Assembly: GCF_000970345.1 (NCBI RefSeq)
Contig: NZ_LAQU01000007.1
Coordinates: 1-64,000, forward strand
Direction of reading: 5' to 3'
Length of the DNA: 64,000 bases
Source of the DNA: Robbsia andropogonis
GTDB taxonomy: Bacteria > Pseudomonadota > Gammaproteobacteria > Burkholderiales > Burkholderiaceae
Shown in pieces: positions 57,162-64,000 of this stretch; position 1 is the first letter of the stretch, and each line of letters opens with the position of its first letter. Position numbers and translations under genes: made by a program. The notes beneath the pieces are model-generated. The model saw only the letters and a program-made list of their open reading frames with translations. It was not told the DNA's origin and ran no database searches.

Positions 57162-57475
57162 ACAAGTCTGGATGCGGGACGCGGGGATCGTCTCGCGTCA
57201 AGGCCGGTGGCACGGCCTGTTCACGCGCTCACCGTTTCCACGTCGCCCCTTGCGGATTGGCTGCCAAGCCCATTGCGCCAGGGGCGTTTGCTTAATGATA
57301 AGAGAAGGGGGAGCGGCGACATCCCGACGTCGCCTGCCGCACTGTGGCGCACAGGTCGCAGTTTCCCCCCGGCCGCCACATTTTCATCCCCCCCTCCTCA
57401 AAAGTATTAAAATGCTGGGTTTTCTCCCTTGGGCAGCCCGTCAGGCGGCCCACGCCGCCTTCAGGAAGGACCCCC
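57162..57475. other. Intergenic region upstream of purC
   Basis: About 310 bases without a credible gene. A weak 6-bp hairpin (GACGCG / CGCGTC, 57178-57199) follows fba; a stem GGCGAC / GTCGCC lies around 57317-57336; TTAAAATG at about 57406-57413 is a -10-like element for purC. Confidence 0.4.
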
Positions 57476-58369
57476 ATGCCATCGACGCTCTACGAATCGA
57501 CAATCCGCTCACTGCCGCTGTTAGGTCGTGGCAAGGTCCGCGAAAACTACGCGGTTGGCGACGACAAGCTGTTGATCGTCACGTCTGACCGGTTGTCGGC
57601 ATTCGACGTCGTCATGGGTGAGCCAATCCCGGCCAAGGGCCGCGTGCTCAACCAATTGTCCGATTTCTGGTTCGCCAAGCTCGGCCATATCGTTCCAAAT
57701 CACCTGACCGGTATCGCGCCGGAGTCGGTTGTTTCCGCCGACGAAGTCGACCAGGTCGCCGGTCGCGCCGTTGTCGCACGCCGCTTGAAGCCGATTCTGA
57801 TCGAAGCGGTGGTAAGGGGCTATCTGGCCGGTAGTGGCTGGAAGGAATACCAGGCCGACCAGTCGGTCTGCGGCGTCAAGCTGCCGGCCGGTCTGCGCAA
57901 TGCGGAAAAACTGCCGCAGCCCATCTTCACGCCGGCTGCCAAGGCCGAGCTCGGTGAACACGACGAAAACATCACTTTCGATGATGCCGCAAAACGTGTG
58001 GGCGCCGGCATCGCGGAGCAGATCCGTGACATCTCCATCAAGCTGTACACGGAAGCGTCGGCATTCGCCGCCACACGCGGCATCATCATCGCCGACACCA
58101 AGTTCGAATTTGGTCTCGACGATGCCGGCAACATTGTCCTGATGGACGAAGTGCTGACCGCGGACTCCTCGCGTTTCTGGCCCGCTGATGAATATCAGGT
58201 GGGATCGAATCCGCCTTCCTTCGACAAGCAATTCGTCCGTGACTGGCTTGAAACGCAGCCGTGGGGCAAGACCGCGCCAGCGCCGGCGTTGCCGGCCGAT
58301 GTGATCGCGAAGACATCGGAGAAGTACATCGAGGCGTTGACCCGTGTGACCGGCCAGCCGCTGCGCTGA
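57476..58369 (+). CDS. purC: SAICAR synthetase PurC
   Basis: A 297-residue ATP-dependent enzyme that joins aspartate to CAIR in purine synthesis. [20 protein letters not shown] is the N-terminal ATP-binding motif and [20 protein letters not shown] plus [15 protein letters not shown] mark the active site. AGGAAGGA precedes ATG 57476. It is followed by purE and purK in the same direction. Confidence 0.98.
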   Translation: MPSTLYESTIRSLPLLGRGKVRENYAVGDDKLLIVTSDRLSAFDVVMGEPIPAKGRVLNQLSDFWFAKLGHIVPNHLTGIAPESVVSADEVDQVAGRAVVARRLKPILIEAVVRGYLAGSGWKEYQADQSVCGVKLPAGLRNAEKLPQPIFTPAAKAELGEHDENITFDDAAKRVGAGIAEQIRDISIKLYTEASAFAATRGIIIADTKFEFGLDDAGNIVLMDEVLTADSSRFWPADEYQVGSNPPSFDKQFVRDWLETQPWGKTAPAPALPADVIAKTSEKYIEALTRVTGQPLR

Positions 58370-58405
58370 TCCTCGACGCCTGACTTTTACAGAGTGACTG
58401 CCGCA

Positions 58406-58930
58406 ATGAGCGAACAAGAAACAGCCAAGCCGCCGGTAATCGGCGTCGTGATGGGTTCCAATTCCGATTGGGACGTGATGCGTCACGCGGTGGCGGTGTT
58501 GAAGGAATTCGGCATTGCCCACGAGGCGAAGGTCGTCTCCGCGCATCGGATGCCGGACGAGATGTTCGCCTACGCCGAGAGCGCCCGCGCCCGTGGTCTG
58601 CGCGCGATCATTGCCGGCGCCGGCGGTGCTGCCCATCTGCCGGGCATGCTGGCGGCAAAGACGACGGTGCCGGTGCTGGGCGTGCCGGTGGCGAGCAAAT
58701 ACCTGCGTGGCGTGGACTCGCTGCACTCGATCGTGCAGATGCCCAAGGGCGTGCCCGTGGCTACGTTTGCCATCGGCGAAGCCGGCGCCGCAAACGCCGC
58801 GCTGTTCGCGGTGGCGCTGCTGGCCGCGGGTGCGCCGGACGTGCAGGAACAACTGGAAGCGTTTCGCGTGAAGCAGCGCAAGGTGGCGGAGGCCATGACG
58901 CTGCCGCTGGACGAGGACGCGGCATCGTGA
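58406..58930 (+). CDS. purE: N5-CAIR mutase PurE
   Basis: A 174-residue class I PurE that shifts the carboxylate of N5-CAIR to give CAIR, the step after PurK. The motif [17 protein letters not shown], the conserved [10 protein letters not shown] and [14 protein letters not shown] are all present. ATG 58406 is chosen over a GTG at 58394. Its stop overlaps the purK start (GTGA). Confidence 0.98.
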   Translation: MSEQETAKPPVIGVVMGSNSDWDVMRHAVAVLKEFGIAHEAKVVSAHRMPDEMFAYAESARARGLRAIIAGAGGAAHLPGMLAAKTTVPVLGVPVASKYLRGVDSLHSIVQMPKGVPVATFAIGEAGAANAALFAVALLAAGAPDVQEQLEAFRVKQRKVAEAMTLPLDEDAAS

Positions 58931-60166
58931 GCGCCGCCGGAATGCAGGACGGCACGCAAGATCGTAAGCCGTATCCCAAGGTACTCCCTGGCGCATGGCT
59001 CGGCGTGCTGGGCGGCGGCCAGTTAGGCCGCATGTTCTGCCACGCCGCGCAAGCGATGGGTTACAAGGTCGCCGTGCTTGAACCCGATGCGACCAGCCCC
59101 GCCGGCATGGTGGCGGATCGCCACATTCAAGCCGCTTATGACGATCCCACCGCGCTGGCCACGCTTGCGCAATTGTGCGAAGCGGTGACCACCGAATTCG
59201 AAAATGTCCCGGCCGCGGCGCTGGACAAACTCGCCGAGACGGTGCGTGTCAGCCCCCCCGGCCGTGCTGTCGCCATCGCGCAGGACCGTATCGCGGAAAA
59301 GCAGTTCCTGGCGCAATGCGTCGGTGTTGCTCCCCACTTGGTGATTGAGTCGCAGGCCGCGTTGGATGCGTTGGACGACGGCGCTTTCACCGGTGTACTG
59401 CCGGGTATCTTGAAAACCGCCCGCATGGGGTATGACGGCAAGGGGCAGGTCCGCGTGGAAAGCGTCCGCGAAGCGCGGGAGGCATTCGCCGGATTGGGTG
59501 GCACCGCCTGCATCCTGGAGAAACGCCTGTCTCTGGACTACGAAGTATCGGCACTGGTCGCGCGTGGCGCCGACGGCGAGACGGTGGTGTATCCCATCGC
59601 GCAAAACACGCACATCGACGGCATTCTTGCAGAGACCGTCGTGCCGGCGCCCAGTCTGGATTTGATGCATGGCCTGCATCAGGCCCGTTTGGCCGCGCAG
59701 GTCGCCGATCAAGCACGGACGATCGTCACGGCGCTCGGCTATGTCGGCGTGTTGTGCATCGAGTTTTTCGTCCTGACAGACGGCACGCTGGTGGCCAATG
59801 AAATGGCGCCACGTCCGCATAACTCCGGTCACTACACGATCGATGCCTGTGTGACGAGTCAATTCGAGCAGCAGGTCCGTGCAATGACGGGGTTGCCGCT
59901 GGGAGATACCCGCCAGCATTCCCCTGCCGTGATGCTGAATGTACTGGGTGACATCTGGTTTCAGGGGCGGATGCCGATGTGGCGCGTACGCCCCTTGGGA
60001 CATGATCGTCGCGTTGCCGGAGGTACATATCCATCTCTACGGCAAGGAGCAGGCGCGCAAGGGCCGCAAGATGGGCCATGTCACAGTGACCGGGCCCGAC
60101 GCCGCCACTGCGAAACAGCGTGCCCGTCAGGTCGCGCAAGACTTGGGGCTGCCGGCCATCTCCTGA
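58927..60166 (+). pseudogene. purK: N5-CAIR synthetase PurK with two homopolymer frameshifts
   Basis: An ATP-grasp enzyme ([51 protein letters not shown]). The frame from GTG 58927 reads well to GDIWFQG at about 59967, then changes: the family C-terminus ([20 protein letters not shown] to GLPAIS*) is in another frame and ends at 60166. Two missing bases explain it, one G in the run at 59963-59966 and one C in the run at 59991-59994; restoring both gives [20 protein letters not shown]. PurK is normally needed without added purine, so sequencing error is a serious possibility. Confidence 0.9.
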
Positions 60167-60170
60167 ATCG

Positions 60171-60197
60171 GCGGCGCGTGTGCCTTGCGCGCGCCGC
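60171..60197. terminator. Hairpin between purK and dacB ends
   Basis: GCGGCGCG / CGCGCCGC forms an 8-bp stem with an 11-nt loop in the 59-base space between the convergent purK and dacB genes. There is no T-run, so it is only a terminator candidate. Confidence 0.45.
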
Positions 60198-60225
60198 ACG
60201 TTTGAAACCGCGGCGCGGCTGCCAG

Positions 60226-61971
60226 TCAGCCCGGCAGGTTATACACCCAGTCCAGCAGCGCATCGTGCGCCGCGCCGCCCAGCGATGAGCGCGGGTCGTT
60301 GATGAAGCTGACGACCAGATAAGGATGCCCGTTTGCGGCAAACACGTAGCCCGCGATCGCACGGACATTCGACAGCGTCCCCGTCTTGATCTGCGCATGG
60401 CCGGCGATGGGGCTATGCACCAGGCGATGCCGCATCGTGCCATCCACGCCTACCGTCGGTAGCGAGTCGATCAGCGGTTGGGCGACCGGGCTATGGAACG
60501 CCGATTGCAGCATCTCGCCCATCGTTTCCGTACTGATCCGCGCATCGCGCGCGAGCCCCGACCCGTTATCGACAACGATGCCGTCGTCCCCGATCTTGCT
60601 GCGACGTAACCAGCGCTTGACGGCGATATCCGCGCCCTCCAACGTTGCCGGTGGCTTGTACGCCACGGCGCCGATGGTGAGATAGATATTGCGGGCCATC
60701 GTGTTGTTGCTGACCTTGTTCATGCTCTTGACGATGTCGGTCAGCGGCGGGCTTTGGTGGGCCGCAATGCGACGAGCCGCCACGGGAATCGTCGCTTCAC
60801 GAATCGAACCGTTGAACGTGCCGCCCGCTTGTTGCCACAAGGCGAGGAAACCGCCCGAGAAGAAGCGCGTATGGTCCATCACCGCGATGTTGTTCTGCAT
60901 CGGACCGCATCGCAAGGACAGCGGGCCTTCGAAGCTGACGTTCAACGTGCCATCGGGGCCATTGCTGATATGCGGCTGGGCGGCGGCGGTACTGCGGCAC
61001 GGTCCGCGGAGAGGCCGGATATTATTGGTCACGCGCAATTGCGAGAGCGGTGGCGTGATCGTGACCTGAGCATGGCCATCGACATCTGGATCGACATTGA
61101 TCGTCAGCGATTTGAACGCGTACAACAAGGCGTCCGGGCCAACGTTGTACGGCGCATCGGTCGAATCGTCGATGATGTCCGCGCTGGCCGTCGACGGATC
61201 GAAGTAGTTCTTATCCAGCACCAGATCGCCGTTGATGCGAGTGATCCCGGCGGCGCGGATCTGGTTGATCAGGTCCGTCAGCTGTTCGGGGACCAGAAAC
61301 GGGTCGCCCGTGCCCTCGATATACAGATTGCCGTTCAGTACGCCGTTCTGGATCGGACCATCAACGAACGCCGATGTCGTCCAGCGGAAATTCGCACCCA
61401 GCATGGACAAGGCGGCATAGGTCGTCAGCGTTTTCATGGTCGATGCCGGGGCCATCGGACGCTGCGTGTTGTAGTCGAGCACCCGTTGGTCGGTGTCCAG
61501 CCTGATCACCAGGGCGCTGATCGACGACACCGGGAGGTGACCTAATGCCAGACCGCGCATGACAGTGGGCGGTAACGGGCCGGCCGGCACCTCGATGCGC
61601 TTGCCACGGGCGGACACACTGGTTGCGCGTGCATTCAGTCGCGCCGTGGATTCCGCCGCCGCGGCACGTGCCTTCGGCGACGGTTGATCCGCACGTCGGG
61701 CCCGGGCGCGTCCGGTGGTACGGCGCTTCTTGGCGGCGTCCTCATTCGTGGCCACGCGAACGATATGCGCGCCGTGGTCCGAATTCGCATGCGCGACAAC
61801 GCGATGGATAGCCGCGTGCCGGGCAGCGCCGGGTATGGTACCGCCCGAGGAGGGCGTTTCGGCATGGGCGATGGGCACGGTCAGCGTGACGCAGGCCAGG
61901 GCAAGCGCCGTGAGCGCGGAGGCGGTGACAGTAAAAAAGTGGGAAGGCGACAAACCGGAAAAACGCAGCAC
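60226..61971 (-). CDS. dacB: D-Ala-D-Ala carboxypeptidase/endopeptidase (PBP4, S13)
   Basis: A 581-residue exported penicillin-binding protein that trims peptidoglycan. The signal peptide ([20 protein letters not shown]) is followed by a ~90-residue basic, Ala/Arg-rich linker unusual for the family, then the catalytic domain: SxxK in [15 protein letters not shown], SxN in [18 protein letters not shown] in [20 protein letters not shown]. The start GTG at 61971 has no clear ribosome-binding site. Confidence 0.94.
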   Translation of the reverse strand: MLRFSGLSPSHFFTVTASALTALALACVTLTVPIAHAETPSSGGTIPGAARHAAIHRVVAHANSDHGAHIVRVATNEDAAKKRRTTGRARARRADQPSPKARAAAAESTARLNARATSVSARGKRIEVPAGPLPPTVMRGLALGHLPVSSISALVIRLDTDQRVLDYNTQRPMAPASTMKTLTTYAALSMLGANFRWTTSAFVDGPIQNGVLNGNLYIEGTGDPFLVPEQLTDLINQIRAAGITRINGDLVLDKNYFDPSTASADIIDDSTDAPYNVGPDALLYAFKSLTINVDPDVDGHAQVTITPPLSQLRVTNNIRPLRGPCRSTAAAQPHISNGPDGTLNVSFEGPLSLRCGPMQNNIAVMDHTRFFSGGFLALWQQAGGTFNGSIREATIPVAARRIAAHQSPPLTDIVKSMNKVSNNTMARNIYLTIGAVAYKPPATLEGADIAVKRWLRRSKIGDDGIVVDNGSGLARDARISTETMGEMLQSAFHSPVAQPLIDSLPTVGVDGTMRHRLVHSPIAGHAQIKTGTLSNVRAIAGYVFAANGHPYLVVSFINDPRSSLGGAAHDALLDWVYNLPG

Positions 61972-62186
61972 GTAAGATCGACTCGATTGAAAGGACCGGC
62001 GGCATGCGGCGGTCGGAAACGGGAGCGGACATTGTAGACATAAGTTGCCGTCGCTTGCTTACATGTGGCTTGCTCGTAGTCCGCATTTCGCCTCCTTTCG
62101 TGACATTTCGTTATGGCTTTGCGCTTTGTCGCAGCGGTCACGCTACACTTCCCACTTCCCACTTCGTCCGCCAGTCCGACATCGCC

Positions 62187-62747
62187 ATGACCGCCTCTTT
62201 GAAACTCTATCTGGCCGGGCCCGATGTTTTCTTTCGGGATCCGGTGGAACGGGGCCGACATCTGCGCGCGCGTTGCGCCGCGCATGGTTTCGATGGGCAT
62301 TTCCCACTTGATGCGGACAACCCGAAACCATTGCCGCCCACGCCCGCCAGTGCCATGGCGATCTACCGCGCCAATATCGCCTTGCTTCGCACGTGCAACG
62401 CAGTGATGGCGAACCTGCAGGACTTTCGCGGTCACGAGCCGGATTCCGGTACGGTTTTCGAAGTAGGTTACGCGGTGGCGCTGGGGTTGCCTGTGTGGGG
62501 CTATGGCGCGCCGCGTACCCCGATTACCGGACAGGTGCCACACGATGCCGCGGGGCGCGACGCACGGGATTGGCAGGTGGAAGATTTCGCGTTGCCGCGC
62601 AACCTGATGTTGGCGAGCGCGATCCGCGTGATCGACGGGGATGTGGACGACTGCCTGATCGACATGCGTGCCGTGCTGATGGATTGCACCGTGCCTTTCA
62701 CGCCTGGATGGATTCGCGCCCGCCACGATGCGACAGGAGGGGAATGA
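62187..62747 (+). CDS. Nucleoside 2-deoxyribosyltransferase
   Basis: A 186-residue enzyme that transfers deoxyribose between nucleobases or hydrolyses deoxynucleosides. LYLAGPDVFFRDPVERGR contains the N-terminal substrate motif; ANLQDFRGHEPDSGTVFEVG has the catalytic glutamate and the D-x-G-T pattern. ATG 62187 is chosen over a frame that adds 61 residues. A triplicated TTCCCAC-like tract (62149-62167) lies upstream. Its stop shares one base (TGATG) with the response-regulator start. Confidence 0.9.
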   Translation: MTASLKLYLAGPDVFFRDPVERGRHLRARCAAHGFDGHFPLDADNPKPLPPTPASAMAIYRANIALLRTCNAVMANLQDFRGHEPDSGTVFEVGYAVALGLPVWGYGAPRTPITGQVPHDAAGRDARDWQVEDFALPRNLMLASAIRVIDGDVDDCLIDMRAVLMDCTVPFTPGWIRARHDATGGE

Positions 62748-63505
62748 TGCGGATCTTGCTGGTGGAAGACGATCGTATGATTGCGGATGGTGTTCGCAAG
62801 GCATTGCGTGCCGACGGTTGGGCAACCGATTGGGTTGCCGATGGTGCCGCGGCGTTGTCGGCACTGGGGCTTGAACAGTACGACCTCGTGCTGCTGGATC
62901 TGGGGCTGCCCAAGCGTGACGGCCTGGACGTGTTGCGCAGTCTGCGCGCGTCCGGGAACAAGGTCCCGGTGTTGATTTGCACGGCCCGCGACGCGGTTGC
63001 GGATCGCGTCAGCGGGCTGGACGCCGGTGCCGATGATTATCTCGTCAAGCCGTTCGATCTCGATGAGTTGGCCGCTCGCATGCGTGCGTTATTTCGGCGT
63101 CAGGCCGGGCGGGGTGATCCGGTCATGCGTTTTGGTGCGCTGACGATCGATCCGACCACCCGCGAAGTGGCGGTCGACGGTGTCACCGTGGCGCTTTCCG
63201 CGCGTGAATATGCGCTGCTCGAAGCCTTGGCGGCACGGCCTGGAGCCGTGTTGTCCAAGGCGCAGCTCGAGGAGAAGATCTATGGTTGGGGCGAGGAAAT
63301 CGGCAGCAACGCGGTGGAGGTATATGTGCACGCCCTCCGCAAGAAACTGGGTGCTGATTTTATCCGAACCGTGCGCGGGCTGGGCTATCTGATCCCGCGC
63401 CAGGGTGCGGACGGTACCGGGGCAGGCCGTGTCGCCACCGCACCGGACGTGGGCAAGGGACCGCACCGCGACGGCGATACCACGCGCCACGATGGTGGGG
63501 AATAA
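62747..63505 (+). CDS. OmpR/QseB-type response regulator
   Basis: A 252-residue two-component regulator. The receiver has the acidic pocket VEDD (E7-D9), phospho-acceptor D51 in LVLLDLGLPKRDG, T79 and K101 in YLVKPF. The OmpR-type winged helix follows (LSAREYALLEALAARPGAVL, VEVYVHALRKKLG). About 30 Gly/Asp/Thr-rich residues form a tail. ATG 62747 follows AGGAGGGGAATG; ATG 62744 is an alternative. The kinase gene begins seven bases after its stop. Confidence 0.95.
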   Translation: MRILLVEDDRMIADGVRKALRADGWATDWVADGAAALSALGLEQYDLVLLDLGLPKRDGLDVLRSLRASGNKVPVLICTARDAVADRVSGLDAGADDYLVKPFDLDELAARMRALFRRQAGRGDPVMRFGALTIDPTTREVAVDGVTVALSAREYALLEALAARPGAVLSKAQLEEKIYGWGEEIGSNAVEVYVHALRKKLGADFIRTVRGLGYLIPRQGADGTGAGRVATAPDVGKGPHRDGDTTRHDGGE

Positions 63506-63512
63506 GCATCCG

Positions 63513-64000
63513 ATGCGATCGATCCGACGGATTCTGTTGTTCTGGTTGCTGGGCATCGTCATGCTCGGCATCGTGTTGGCTGGCGTCCTGATCTATCGGC
63601 AAGCGCAGGCCGAGGCCAACGCGCTGTTCGACTACCAGTTGCAGCAGACCGCGGCGGCGCTGCCATCGGAACCGTTTTCGTCGGTGCTTGGGAACAACGC
63701 GGTCAGCAGCGACGGCGTGGTGATCCAGATCTGGAGCCGCGATGGCGCGCAGCTTTATTACTCGCATCCGCGCTCGCCACTGGCGCCTCGCGCTGAGCTC
63801 GGGTTTTCCACCGAACACACCCCCAGCGGCGATTGGCGCGTCTATAGCGCCATCGTCGGCGACAACGTGGTGCAACTAGCGCAGCCCATGGCGGTACGCA
63901 GCCTCCTGGCCGCTGAAACGGCTTGGCGCACCGTCTGGCCCTTAGTCGTGCTGCTGCCCGTCATGGGCATTGCCGTCTGGCTGAGCGTGGGGCGCGGCTT
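63513..64000 (+). CDS. QseC-type sensor histidine kinase, 3'-truncated
   Basis: The first 162 residues of a membrane sensor kinase; the frame is open to the window end. The first helix is in ILLFWLLGIVMLGIVLAGVL, a periplasmic 2CSK_N-like domain follows (ANALFDYQLQQTAAALPSEP, SDGVVIQIWSRDGAQLYY) and the second helix is in TVWPLVVLLPVMGIAVWLSV. The HAMP, HisKA and ATPase domains lie beyond the window. Placed directly after the response-regulator gene, it is its cognate kinase; the signal is unknown. Confidence 0.92.
   Translation, partial: MRSIRRILLFWLLGIVMLGIVLAGVLIYRQAQAEANALFDYQLQQTAAALPSEPFSSVLGNNAVSSDGVVIQIWSRDGAQLYYSHPRSPLAPRAELGFSTEHTPSGDWRVYSAIVGDNVVQLAQPMAVRSLLAAETAWRTVWPLVVLLPVMGIAVWLSVGRG

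Noticed and set aside
57521-58996. 491-residue minus-strand open frame
   Set aside because: It lies antisense to purC and purE, both secure genes; the frame reflects high G+C third positions.
59939-60010. Programmed frameshift in purK
   Set aside because: Two separate indels of the same sign are needed and no slippery heptamer with a stimulatory structure is seen; lesions or sequence errors are simpler.
61881-62864. 327-residue minus-strand open frame
   Set aside because: It is antisense to the nucleoside deoxyribosyltransferase gene and has no recognisable domain.

Overview
The window looks like chromosomal DNA of a Burkholderiaceae beta-proteobacterium (Burkholderia / Paraburkholderia / Robbsia group). 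The basis is high G+C, betaproteobacterial-type proteins, and recognisable housekeeping blocks: rarA and serS near each other, minCDE, a zf-CHCC protein with waaF, and pgk-pyk-fba-purC-purE-purK. The exact species cannot be fixed from the sequence alone.

Layout. 1-1031: 3' end of rarA. 1032-16807: an accessory block lying between rarA and serS, which are adjacent in many proteobacteria. It holds a small MgtC-C-like gene, a tightly coupled eight-gene minus-strand operon (GntR regulator, NitT/TauT-type ABC importer, MDR oxidoreductase, hotdog thioesterase, VOC protein, acyl-CoA ligase), an Lrp regulator, and a TetR-controlled EmrAB/NodT tripartite drug pump. 16808-18444: serS, tRNA-Ser(CGA) with a consensus promoter, a structured 3' trailer and an intrinsic terminator. 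18445-21745: an A+T-richer insertion next to the tRNA carrying a two-gene unit, an SF1 helicase with a degenerate NERD-like N-terminus and a DUF2290-like partner whose start overlaps the helicase stop. It is bordered on the right by a truncated AraC gene. This is the best candidate for a poorly described (probably anti-phage) system.

22094-36559: a GH114-like lipoprotein, a GAF histidine kinase, a LysR regulator divergent from an ABC importer operon that ends in a SLOG-family protein, a YihY membrane protein, a GntR regulator with a perfect palindromic operator, an MFS pump, an RcnB-like periplasmic protein and an ArsB-like permease. 36560-48134: motAB behind a sigma-28-like promoter, a second YihY protein with a long basic tail, minCDE, a ClC channel, a PglL/Wzy-type polymerase-ligase and OpgC. 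48540-52856: moaC, a conserved unknown protein coupled to a frameshifted YheT-type hydrolase, a SnoaL-like protein, waaF and a zf-CHCC protein. 53170-60166: glycolysis (pgk, pyk, fba) followed by purine synthesis (purC, purE, purK). 60226-64000: dacB, a nucleoside 2-deoxyribosyltransferase, and a response regulator with the start of its sensor kinase.

Two genes (purK and the YheT hydrolase) are broken by single-base deletions in homopolymer runs, three such events in total. Because purK is normally needed for de novo purine synthesis, sequencing error is at least as likely as real decay. Start codons were moved inward from the longest reading frame wherever a ribosome-binding site, a stop/start overlap or family length supported it.
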